From Cryptomeria japonica (taxonomy: Eukaryota; Streptophyta; Pinopsida; Cupressales; Cupressaceae), in the NCBI RefSeq assembly GCF_030272615.1, contig NC_081406.1:400720939-400784938 (forward strand): DNA of 64,000 bases, in the 5' to 3' direction. A program made the position numbers and the translations under genes. The notes under the pieces were generated by a model. That model searched no databases. It was not told the DNA's origin and saw only the letters and a program-made list of their open reading frames with translations. Below, piece by piece: positions 12,658 through 23,072 of this stretch (position 1 is its first letter; every line of letters starts with the position of its first letter).

Positions 12658-14549
12658 TGCAACTTAATGTTTTTGTACCTTTTGAATTTTTGGAGACAAA
12701 CTTTTGAAATGCAAAGCTAAAGACACAACCTTGGGAAATTGAAATGAAGTCAAGACCTTAAAGGACAAAGGACAAAATGACAATAGGACAAATTGACAAT
12801 GTCTCACCTATATGCTTGGATACTAAGCTAGGTTTGACAAAAATGATATTAATGAAAGGACAAATTTTAGACAAGGTCAAGACTCCCTAACAACAACTTA
12901 GGGTATCATCCAAAGTTTTGATTTTTCAAGTTTGACAAACCAAATTTTTGAGACTAAATGCAAGAAGGCAATGATTATGACAATGACTTAGGATATGACA
13001 TGAAAATGATCTAAGGATATGATATGACAAGATGAAGCCAAGACAAGATGACAATACAATGATAAGGATATGCGAATACCAATGACTTGGAATATGCAAA
13101 ATGCAACCTAGGCAAGACCTAATTTTAGCATGACAAGGATAATGCACGAATGTCACCTAAACAGAAATCTAGCTTGGATATGACAATGAAATGCAAACTT
13201 AGGGAATGATTTTAAAACCTAAGTGCAAAATGAGGACGCTTGCAATGAAAAGGACTAAAATGAAGGGAGATGACAATATGCCCTAGGACCTAAGTGGGAC
13301 TATGCAAAGACCTAGCCTAAAGTGACATGAATTTTGAAACCAAGGTATTCAATGTTTTGACAAACCATGTTCAAATGTTGGATGAATACTTAGACGGATT
13401 TGGACTTTTTGCTTTTGATTTTGTTTTGAACTGAAGGTTGTTGTTTTATGAGCACTTTTGAAAGTTTGATTTTAACTTTTGACAATCATGGAAGACATAA
13501 TGTTTGTTTGACTTTGACTCAAGACAATCAAGCACATTTACAACAAACCTTATGGCTAGCAAGGGCAATATCTGTTGAATCCTCTATCCATAAAATACCA
13601 CTTAGCCAGATAGCTAGACGCTTGGTAGCAGTGGCTCCCCCTTACAGTGCACTCACTTGTCAGGCATACCAAGCTTCGAGTTCAAGGGGAATCACTTCCC
13701 AAGAACTTGCTATCTCTAACTAAGGAGTACATGAGAGGTGTCTTCGGCATGCGCGTATCACAATGCTTGAGCCAACAGATAGAAGGATTTTGGCATCTAA
13801 ACAAGAGATTCTAGTAAGGGCATCCATTCGGGTGGGTATTGATCCGGTGAATAAATTGTTGCAATACCATTCCAGCACCCGTTGTCTACAACTTTCGTTG
13901 CATCCACAGTTATTTAGAGTGGTTCAGAAGAGTTTGACTTTAGCCCGTCACCACTTTGGGTCGTTCCCTGTCACCAATGCCTATGCGAAGTGCTAGGAAA
14001 ATCGAGAGGTAGGCCCAACTCAAAGGCTTAAAACATACAATCAAATTGAAAACAAACAAAGCATGCATGGTGTTCATTATCCTTTAAGAAACGAAATGTG
14101 CAACTACTTTAAAAATTTGCAAGCAAGATGTTTTAATGTGAGTCTTTGACTGCGTCCTACATAAGATTCGTTAGTAGTTGCATTTTTGTCTTCGTCATAC
14201 GTAATGCCAAGATGCTGCATAGAGAATTAGTTCCAAGGAAAAATCCTAATGCAAGAAACAAATTGCAAACAAACAAACTTGCAAGAAAAATAGCTAATTT
14301 TTACCCTTTTTTCTGGCCTTACACAGGCACAGATCTCCTTAACACAGGCACATATCCCTCCTACACAGGCACAGATCTCATCTACATAGGCACAGATCCC
14401 TTCTACACAGGCGTAGAATGCCTCAACACAGGCGCATAAGTGTCCAGAAAGCTCTTAATTGCCATGTTTCTTGAGTTTTTCACCTGCAAACAGCTCAAAA
14501 AGCACTCAAAACATGGTTAAATGGTTAGTTCACGATAGGTTCACTCAAA
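12658..14549 (-). other. H 5' leader region
   Basis: This 1.9 kb lies between the 5' LTR and the ORF. Just inside the LTR the minus strand reads TTTGAGTGAACCTATCGTG, which is not a canonical TGG-starting primer-binding site; it may be mutated. The leader contains a 21-bp minisatellite (14321-14440) and stretches rich in ATGACAA. Plus-strand frames at 13448-13996 are antisense to the element and lack homologues here, so I do not call them. Confidence 0.5.
14321..14440. repeat. 21-bp minisatellite, six units (ACACAGGCACAGATCTCCTTA type)
   Basis: Units start with ACACAGGC or ACATAGGC at 14321, 14342, 14363, 14384, 14405 and 14426, a period of exactly 21 bp. Several copies contain AGATCT or AGATCC. 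Because 21 is a multiple of three, the plus strand stays open across the array and reads as TGTDL-type heptapeptides. The array nevertheless sits in the leader of a minus-strand element. Confidence 0.88.
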
Positions 14550-15825
14550 TGTAGACTAGGAAATTGAGGATTCATCAAAACAAATAACAATTAGGACAAT
14601 CACAAAACCTAAAACTGTAATGAAAACAATCCTAATCTAATCAATGAAAACATGAAGACAAGACATTCAAAATGAAATCAAAGCAAACCAAATGCAAATA
14701 TCTCCTTCATGTGGCTCCATTGTTCTTCTTTCACCTTCCAATTTGATGTTGTTCTCACCTACAAAGTGCATTTGCAAGTGGAAAGCAAGTTGTTGATGAA
14801 ATTTGTAGCATAAGGTTACTCGAAAATGTGATTGATTGATTAACAAAGGAACTCATCCAATTTATAGACAAATTGGAGAGAGGACAAGATTAGCATGAAG
14901 AGATTTGAAAGGAAATTCAAATCAAGAATGGCAAAATTATGACAAGTGTATGAAAAATTGTTATGCAAGGTGTTATGACAAATTATGACAAATTATGACA
15001 AATTGCTATGCAAGATGTTATGACAAAAATTTGAAATAGAAATAGCAATTAGAAATTAGGAGAAATTAGAAAATTGAGGAAAAAGATAAAATGGAACTTA
15101 GATGAATTAATTAATAGGTTTTCATCCATTAATTGATTCATGAAAGAGACCTAGGACTAAATAAATAGATTTATTTAACCCACAAAGAATAAGAAAAGGA
15201 TTAAATGAACAAATCATAAAACCCTAAAAATAAGAGGACAACGAATTAGGTCATGACAACAAGAAATTAATGTAGGTTCGATCATGATTCTGACTGACAA
15301 AGGACCAATGTTGATAAATGATTAAAATTGGTTGACAAAAATCAATGACAAATTGACCAAGATTGACAATGAGATCAAATTGATAAACGCCAATTAACAT
15401 GATTGAAGAGGACAAGGATTGATGACGAATCGATCACAAAATGACAAAATTGGCAAGGACAAGGATCGATGATGAATCGATCGCAAAATGATGAGATTGA
15501 CAAGGACAAGGATTGATGACGAAACAAGCGCAAAAATTACAATATTTGACAAGGACAAGGATTGATGATGAATCGATTGCAAAATGATGAGATTGACAAG
15601 GACTAGGATCGACCAAAATCATGATTGAAGATTGTTATCAAGAAGACCTAATTCAAAAGTGATAAAAATGAGGAATGTAGAAGAAGGACTCGATGCTCGC
15701 AAATGATAAAGACCAAGTGCGCAACATAAAAGAAATATTAATGCAACGCAAGAACCCTAAAATAAGGCAATGCGTAAATGTTAAAGTATGACTCCGCAAG
15801 CGTTGACCATTTTTAGATGTCTACA
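14550..15825 (-). repeat. 5' LTR of H
   Basis: It is 1276 bp and a near copy of 6465-7759. On the plus strand it starts TGTAGACTAGG and ends GATGTCTACA, followed at once by the TSD GAACC (15826-15830). Differences from its partner are scattered point changes (for example GATCACAAA against GATCGCAAA in the subrepeats) and small indels, so the insertion is not very recent. Confidence 0.9.
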
Positions 15826-17328
15826 GAACCATCATCAATTAATGAGGCATGTGAAGATAAACACTGGATTAAATCTATGGAAGAGGAATTAGAACAAATT
15901 CAAAAGAATAACACATGGACATTAGTTCCCCGGCCTAAAGACAAAAATGTAACTGGAACAAAATGGGTATTCAGAAAAAAACTTAATGAAGATGATAAGG
16001 TAATCATAAATAAATCAAGACTAGTGTGTAAGGGATATTCTCAGAAAGAAGGAATTGATTATAATGAAACCTTTGCATCGGTAGCTAGAATTGAGGCAGT
16101 CAGATTATTGTTGGCTTTTACAGCACACAAAAACTACAAAGTATATCAAATGGATATTAAATGTGCATTTCTAAATGGAGATCTTGAAGAAGAAGTTTAC
16201 ATTGAGCAACATGATGGATTTTCTTTGACAGATAACAAAGATATGGTTTGTAGGTTAAGGAAAGCTTTGTATGGGTTGAAGCAAGCTCCAAGAGCTTGGT
16301 ATACTAGATTGGATAAATATCTTTTGAAGATTGCTTTTTCCAAAGGTAATGTTGACAACAACTTATACTATAAAGTGAATAATGATGGCATCTTAGTTAT
16401 AGAAGTTTTTGTTGATGATATAATCTTTGGAGGAGAAGATGGATTATGTAAAGACTTTTCTATTGAAATGCAGCAAGAATTTGAAATGTCTATGATTGGA
16501 GAGATAAAATTCCTTTTAGGATTGCAGATTTCATAGACTGATAAAGGTATATTCTTGAGTCAATCCAAGTACTTGAAGGAGTTACTAAAGAAATTTGGGA
16601 TGGAAAACTCTAAACCGGTAAGCACACCTACGACTACAAATGACAAATTATCACTAAGGGATGAATCTACACTTGTTAATCTGACTAGGTACAAATGAAT
16701 GATAGGAGGCCTACTATATTTGACACAAACAAGACCTGATATTATGAATGCAGTATGTATTGTTTCAAGATTTCAGAGTAATCCTAGAGGAAATCATGAA
16801 TCAATAGTAAAAAGGATTTTTCGATACTTACAAGGCACTACAAATCTTGGCTTATGGTATCCTAGAGATGAAAACTTTGAATTATGTGCATACACAGATG
16901 TAAATTGGGCAGGAGATGTGGATGACAAAAAAAGAACCACCGACAGAGCATTTTTTCTTGGAAGCAGATTAATTTCTTGGTTGAGTAAGAAACAAAGTTG
17001 CACATCTTTGTCAATAGCAGAATCAGAATATGTTGGAGCAGCAACTAACTGTACACAGGTATTATGGCTTAAGCAAATGTTGAAGGACATAAAGGTAAAA
17101 TGCAAGGAACCTATAACTATCTATTGTGATAACACAATAGCAATTGATATATCTAAGAATCCAGTACTACATTCCAAGACTAAACATGTTTCTATCAAAC
17201 TGAATTTTTTGAAAGAGAATGTTGAAGCAAAAGAAGTAAAACTGGTTTATGTGAATACTAAAGTGCAGATTGCAGATATTTTCACTAAGCATTTGCCTAA
17301 AGAGATTTTTGAATATCTTAGAGATTAG
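15826..17328 (+). pseudogene. F polyprotein part 2: reverse transcriptase and RNase H (two in-frame stops)
   Basis: A single frame runs to the terminal TAG at 17326-17328 with two internal stops, TAG at 16534 and TGA near 16696. RT landmarks are [12 protein letters not shown] and [47 protein letters not shown] (first catalytic Asp), [12 protein letters not shown] and the active site FVDDIIFGG. RNase H landmarks are the TRPDI block, AYTDVNWAGDVDD, the SIAESEYVGA block, IYCDNTIAIDISKNP and the terminal VQIADIFTKHLPKE. This is the best preserved pol region in the window. The frame joins part 1 through the TSD of H. Confidence 0.9.
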
Positions 17329-17735
17329 TTTGGGGTCATACCCCCACCGGTAGAGACTTAGATAGTTGATGTTTGTCATCAACCGACAGAATTAATAGAG
17401 AAATCTTTTACTCCAACTTTGATGAGGAAAGCTACTTCTCAGGGGGAGTAGTTGGTATACTAAATTGGTTGGTATTTTGTATTTGAACCTGGTTTTTGTA
17501 TTAGCTTTGTCATTTTATGTCAAAGGGGGAGAGATTGATATGGAAAAACATAAGGATAACACATGTTGGGAGAGATTTTTATTTTGGGAGAGATTGATTA
17601 CTCTCTGTATCTGAATTTTGATTTCTGGTTATGATCTCTTTTGGGAGATTGTTGGTTTTTGGTATTTGGCATTTCTGTTTTGGCACTTTGATGGTTTTTC
17701 CATCTTGTGTTGCCATCAATGCCAAAGGGGGAGAT
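17329..17735 (+). promoter_or_regulatory. F 3' non-coding region with repeated polypurine tracts
   Basis: Three purine motifs occur: CAGGGGGAGTAG near 17440, CAAAGGGGGAGAG near 17521, and the functional-position tract AAAGGGGGAGA at 17724-17734 directly before the LTR TG. The last is embedded in GCCATCAATGCCAAAGG, a phrase shared with A, G and C. Multiple PPT copies upstream of the 3' LTR are a known hallmark of Sirevirus copia elements. Confidence 0.75.
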
Positions 17736-18805
17736 TGTTGGTATTTTGGATATGTTGATATGGTTTTTTCATTGATTTCAACACCTATTAATTCTTATCA
17801 ACTCTGGCACTTTGTAGGATTGGCAATGTTCATCGGCAAGCAAGTGACTTATGCATAGTCACTAGTATCTGGTACACTTGCAGGATATATTATTCACCGA
17901 CACTTGGAATGACATGGAAAACACTTGGTTATTTTGAAGACATCATTTGGACACTTTGTCTTGGAGATTTGTTCATTGGTATATTCCTGTTTGCATATTT
18001 GATGTTACCGGCAAATAGGTCCAGAATAAGCACCGACATGCTTATCTATTCCAGATCAACATGACACTCTTTGGAGATGATTTTGTTGTTATTGTAAATG
18101 CATTAAGCCAACATGTTGAATCGGATATTGCATCGATTATTGATTTACTTATAAATTGTTTTATTTTTATATCTTTTAGAGCCGACCTACTAAAATTGGT
18201 CTTAGGTTATGGTATATATGTAAGATCTTATTTGTAAGATTGATAGGCGATTGGGAAAAGGAATTATAAGAAGGTATATGTAAGAATAAAAAGAGCTATA
18301 CACGCATACATCATTTGAAGGTGAAGCAAGGTTTTTGTGAAGGCATATTAGAACTGAACCGGTACTAAATCTAGCATATCAAGATGCTATTTTGAGCAGT
18401 ACATCATTATTGGATTTAACCATCCAATTGTAGTCAGTGTGACTCCTATTTGTGTTTGAGCAGTGAGCTCTAGGTGCTTGGCCTTTCTGCATGTGTAGAC
18501 CCCATTTGTATACACATACTATCTGCAGTAGTATCATCTGATTGTGGGTAAGGTTTCCCACCATGGTTTTTCCCCTTACAGGGTTTCCACATACAAATAT
18601 TGGTGTTATATGTTGTGGATGTTATTGTCTTTCTGTTTTATGCATTAATCTTTACCGGTACTGTAATTAACTGATAAACTATCTACCGGCATAAAGTTTG
18701 GTTTATCGGTATTAAGCATTAAGGTTGGTTAAGTTGTTTTTGGTTTGAATTTATTTGACAAATGATTCACCCCCCCCACCTCTCAGTTGTCTCCAGGACC
18801 TAACA
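17736..18805 (+). repeat. 3' LTR of F
   Basis: It is 1070 bp, from TGTTGGTATTTTGG to GGACCTAACA. The 3' part carries CAGTGTGACTCC, GAGCAGTGAGCTCTAGG, TTGGCC, GGTTTTTCCCC and the C-run box CCCCCCCACCTCTCAG before the CCTAACA end. The same chain of motifs is found in the LTRs of A, C and C2. The LTR at 1-616 is another copy of its first 0.6 kb in the opposite orientation. Confidence 0.9.
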
Positions 18806-20099
18806 GATTTACATGAAGAGTATGGGTTCTCAACACTAGAGCTATGTTGAGAATGCCTATGTGATTCCCACTGGCACTCTGACCGATGATCAGAAGAGAG
18901 AGATTCAAGAAAATGGGAAAGTCATGGAAGCCCTTATCAGTAGCCTATTAGATATTGAGCTTATTGATGTACAAGACAAGGACACTCCTAAGGATGTATG
19001 GGATGCATTGGAAACCATTTATGGTGGTGATGAGAATGTAAAGAAAGCTAAGGATGAGAGCCTTAGAGGAAAATTTGAAGACATGAAGATGGTTGAAGGA
19101 GAGACCATTCAATAATATGACATTAGGATTAAGACTGTGGTTGGAGATATCAAAAGCGTTGGTGGAACGATTGAGGATGCCACCATTGTTAGTAAAGTAT
19201 TGAGATCATTGTTACCGATCTATGCAATCAGAGTTGCTGCTATCCAGAAACTAAGATCTATTGATAAAACCAAGGTATCCTGAGACTCTATCATTGCAAA
19301 GTTGACTGCATATGAGTTGAATAGCTATAATGGGAGTGTTCAGAAGACTGAGTCAACCTTTAGAGCATCTATTGTACCATCTAGAAAAGAAAAAGAAACT
19401 AGTACTAGTTATGAATCCAAACAATGCAAAGATATGGATGATAAAGAGATTCTAATGGAGTTTGAAGCTCGTCTTGCTAAAAGACTTCCGAAAGGAACCG
19501 GTAAATTTAGAGGTAAGCTTCCTTTAAAATGTTTCTCCTGCAACAAGATAGGACATATATCTATTAATTTCCCTAACAGTGATAATAAGGATAAACCAGA
19601 GAGGTTTAGAAAGTATAAAGGAGGAAATAGGATAAAATGTCTTGTTGTTGTAGATGAAGGTGTTACTGATGAAGAATCAGAGGATGAAGAGAGTGGAGAT
19701 ATAGTGTTTGTAGCTATAAAGGAAGAAGTGTCTGATAAGAAAGCACTTGTCTCTCACATTGACAACTCCAATGAGTGGATTATTGATAGTGGTTGTTCTC
19801 ACCACATGACTGGTGACCGGAGAAAGTTTGTGTCTCTAGAAGAATATGATGGAGGTGTTGTCAGATTTGGCAATGATGCACCATGCTTGGTAAAAGGTAA
19901 AGGATCCATCTCACTGAATGGAAAGAATAGTGTAGATGATGTTTACTGGGTAGATGGTCTGAAGCATAACCTTTTAAGTGTTGCTTAGCTGAATGACAAA
20001 AGACTCACTCTGAAGTTCAAAGGTGGAATCTGTAGTATAATTGGAAAGAGTGGTGAACTTATTGCCACTGGTAAGCAAACCAGAGGTAACCTATTTTAG
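18806..20099 (+). pseudogene. G gag and protease (broken)
   Basis: Gag has the typical copia block with IPTGTLTDDQKREIQE, VWDALETIYGG and LRGKFEDMKMVEGE (18861-19115). After stops, it continues from 19302 with a lysine-rich segment and a CCHC knuckle whose last Cys is lost (CFSCNKIGHISINF). An acidic stretch (VVDEGVTDEESEDEESGD) precedes the protease core WIIDSGCSHHMTGD near 19777, where the DSG triad is intact. LKHNLLSVA is followed by TAG where relatives have a Gln codon (LLSVGQL in F). A second TAG closes the segment near 20098. Confidence 0.85.
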
Positions 20100-21146
20100 T
20101 TGAATGCCAAGATTAATCAGTGTTTGATGGATAAGTTTGATGATAGTTGGATGTGGCATAGGAGACTCTATCATATGAACTTTGACAATATTGTTGAAGC
20201 TGGTAAGATCAAGGTAGTAAGAGGATTGCCTTTGCTGAACAAACCTGAGAATTCTTTGTGCAGAGAATATCAACTTGGGAAGATGTCTTCCTCAACTTTT
20301 AAAGGTAAGTCTTTTTCAGCAGAAAATTTACTTAACCTTATGCATACTGATTTGTGTGGTTCTATCAAAACTATAAGTATTCAAGGAGATAGGTATTTTA
20401 TCATTTTTACTGATGAATGCTCAAGAATGATGTGGGTCACATTCTTGAAAGACAAGTCTGAAGCATTTGGAAAATTCAAAGCCTTCAGAGCATTAGTAGA
20501 AAAGGAAAGTGGCCAAAGGATAAAGTGCCTAAGAACTAATCAGGGAGGAGAATTCACTTCTAATGAATTCAACAAGTACTGTGAAGATAATGGTATTAAG
20601 AGGCAGTTGTCTGGCCTGAAGACACCACAATAGAATGACATAGCAGAAAGGAATAATAGGACGGTAGTTGAAGCGGCGAGAACAATGCTAATCCAAGGAA
20701 AGGTTGCTCACATTTTTTTGATAGAAGTGGTGAGCACTGCACTCTATACAATGAACCGAGTACTTATCAAGAAAGGCAAAGATAAAACCCCTTATGAGTA
20801 CTGGACCGGGAAGACTCCCACTATAAGTTACTTTAAGGTATTTGGGAGTAAGTTCTATATCAAGAGAGGTGAGCATTTGAGCAAACTTGATGCTAAAAGT
20901 GATGAAGGAATATTTCTAGGATATTCCATTAAGAGTAAATCTCTCAAGTGCTACAATAATAGAACGCAAAAGATTGTTGAGAGAATCAATGTCAAGGTTG
21001 ATGAATCATCTGAGAAATCTGAGGGAACCAACAGCGAGCAAGTGGAAGGTGACCCGGGAATAGCTTTTTGGGAACTAGTTACAACAAAAACAAGCAAAGA
21101 TCTCAGTGTTTCTATACCAGTAGAAGCTACGGTAGGAGAAGGATAA
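20100..21146 (+). pseudogene. G integrase (broken)
   Basis: The zinc-binding part reads WMWHRRLYH ... LCREYQLGK, so the second Cys of HHCC is replaced by Tyr. The catalytic core has the first Asp in MHTDLCG. The second is changed: relatives have RSDQG, here RTNQGGEF (Asp to Asn). A TAG near 20632 replaces the Gln of TPQQN. The C-terminal part continues at 20685-21146 with TPYEYWTGKTPT, FKVFGSKFYI and EGIFLGYS, then an acidic linker towards RT. Two independent losses of metal- or zinc-binding residues mean this integrase is dead. Confidence 0.85.
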
Positions 21147-21339
21147 GATGGAGAAGAAGGGGAAGAGGAAAAGCAATAAGAACCAGCTAGAGTCATTCCT
21201 AGATATGTGAAATTGCATCATGATCCGAAGCAGATCATAGGAGATAAAGATGTCTAGATACTCACAAGAAGAAAAGTGAAAGAAAACTCTTACACGATTT
21301 CTGAATTAGAACCCAAGACTTCCAGAGAAGCACTTATAG

Positions 21340-22825
21340 ATGAAGACTGGATTAAAGCAATGGAAGAGGAGCTAGACTAGATAGGAAAGAATGTAACATG
21401 GTCTTTGGTACCCAAACCAGAACACAAAAATGTCATAGGTACCAAATAGGTCTTCAGGAATAAGCTAAATGAAGAAGGTATAGTTATAAGGATCAAGGCT
21501 AGGCTTGTATGCAAGGGATACACTCAGGAGGAGGGAGAAGACTATGGAGAAACCTTTTCTCCTATGGCTAGACTAGAAGGTGTTCGAATGCTACTTGCAT
21601 TTGCAGCATTTAAAGGATTTAAGGTATATTAGATGGATGTGAAGTCTGCATTCTTGAATGAAATCCTTGAAGAGGAAGTATATATAGAACAACCAGATGG
21701 GTTTTAACTATCAAAAGATAGTAACATGGTGTGTAGATTACACAAAGCCCTGTATGGATTGAAACAAGCACCTAGGGCATGGTATGAAAGGTTACATTCT
21801 CATCTTGTAAAGATTGGATTTCACAGAAAAAGTGAAGATGGCAACATCTACTTGAAATCAGAGGGTGATCAGATTCTGATCTATGAAGTATTTATAGATG
21901 ACATAATCTTTGGAGGAGATGATGAAATGAGCCATGCATTTGTAGATATAATGAAGAAAAAGTTTGAGCTATCTCTGATTGGAGAGATAAAGTTCTTCAT
22001 TGGTTTACAAATTTAGCAAATGAAAGGGTATTTTTATTACCCAGTCAAAGTATGTCAAAGAGGTATTGAAGACTTTTGGCATGGAGGAAAGCAAACTGGT
22101 TGGTACACCGATGGTGACTGGTTGTAAACTGACTAAGGAAGATGATACAACACTGGTAAATGAAAAGGAGTACTGGTCAATGATCGGTAAGCTGCACTAT
22201 GTGGTGCATAGAAGACTAGATATTTAGTAGCTCATTTTTAGAAATGTCCTAGAGAATCCCACTTGGTAGCAGTCAAGAGGATTCTTAGATATCTGAAAGG
22301 AACAATTGACTGTGGATTGTGGTATCCATATAATGGTGACTTCAATCTCAAAGTGTATACTAATGCTGATTGGGCAGGTATTGTGGATGACCGGAAGAGC
22401 ACAACTAGTGGATCATTCTTTCTTGGTGGAAGATTAGTATCATGGATGAGTAAGAAGCAGAGTGTACTTCCCAGTCTATAGCTAAAGCAGAATATGTGGC
22501 AGTATTTATGAACTACACTCAAGCAATCTAGATGAAACATGTATTGGAAGGTTTCAAATTACCTATATCTAAACCGGTTAATATATTTTGTGACAATACA
22601 AGTGCAATAAATATTTCCAAGAATCCGGTATTGCATGCTAGAACTAAGCACATTGAGCTTAAATATCAATTCTTGAGAGAGAAAGTTCAGAATAAGGAAG
22701 TTGTACTTCAACATGTTTCCAATAAGGAGCAGCTAGCAGATATATTCACTAAGCCCTTACCAAAGACTACATTTACCTATTTGAGAGGTGAATTAGAGGT
22801 TTATCCCCTTCACGTAGTCAACTAA
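21340..22825 (+). pseudogene. G reverse transcriptase and RNase H (broken)
   Basis: RT motifs are spread over interrupted frames: DWIKAMEEELD then [54 protein letters not shown] and the active site FIDDIIFGG (about 21890-21920). RNase H follows with RYLKGTIDCGLWYP, NADWAGIVDDRKSTTSG (22263-22481), then IFCDNTSAINISKNP and the terminal LADIFTKPLPK (22532-22825). Many stops sit where family members have Gln (CAG) or Trp (TGG), for example GTK-TAG-VFRNK and KVY-TAG-MDVK. Confidence 0.87.
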
Positions 22826-23072
22826 AAGTTGTGTGCTCCACATCAGTCAGAAACTACAGTGTCAAATCTTTCAGGATTGATGTGTTGAAGGATGCTACTC
22901 CATAGGGGGAGCAGTGTAGTGGAGTATGGAAGCTTGTGCCTCAACTTTGGCATTATTGTCAAAGGGGGAGAAGATATCTAATGAATGGGGAGAAGATATT
23001 TGATAATGCAGATACACTGGTCTATGTTGCAATGTTACACTTAGTATTGCCATCAATGCCAAAGGGGGAGAT
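22826..23072 (+). promoter_or_regulatory. G 3' non-coding region with repeated polypurine tracts
   Basis: Purine motifs occur at about 22909 (ATAGGGGGAGCAG), 22969 (CAAAGGGGGAGAAG) and 23060-23071 (CAAAGGGGGAGA), the last directly before the LTR. The phrase GCCATCAATGCCAAAGGG around the last copy is shared with F and A. Confidence 0.72.

Larger units (their letters stand above)
6465..15825 (-). mobile_element. H: pol-less LTR retrotransposon (gypsy-like, LARD type)
   Basis: Two direct repeats, 6465-7759 and 14550-15825, are nearly identical end to end and flank 6.8 kb. The element is bounded by the 5-bp TSD GAACC. Orientation is minus. The purine tract AAAGAGGGGCAAAA (minus strand) directly precedes the left LTR, which is therefore the 3' LTR. 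The interior carries one long minus-strand frame (12657 to 9916) and no sign of protease, RT, RNase H or integrase on either strand. The termini TGTAGAC...GTCTACA resemble those of solo LTR D and of element I. With I, it seems to form a non-autonomous family that depends on a gypsy partner not complete in this window. Confidence 0.85.
3948..18805 (+). mobile_element. F: Ty1/copia retrotransposon, 5' end missing, split by H
   Basis: Domain order is gag, protease, integrase (3948-6464), then RT and RNase H (15826-17328), then the 3' LTR (17736-18805). Integrase before RT defines Ty1/copia. H splits the polyprotein between integrase and RT. The 5-bp TSD GAACC flanks H at 6460-6464 and 15826-15830, and the reading frame across the gap is consistent (a QIEP end on the left, EPSSINEAC on the right). 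The left end is buried in gag at the C2 junction, so the 5' LTR and PBS lie outside the window. F itself sits in the gag of G, whose sequence resumes at 18806. Several PPT-like purine motifs precede the 3' LTR, as in Sirevirus-type copia elements. Confidence 0.88.

Noticed and set aside
13448-13996. Two plus-strand frames in the H leader
   Set aside because: They are antisense to the element, with no homologue in the window and no start context; likely chance frames.
15394-15622. Minus-strand frames with repeated Ser-Ile-Leu-Val-Leu-Val peptides
   Set aside because: They are translation of the ATCGAT-rich subrepeats of the H LTR.
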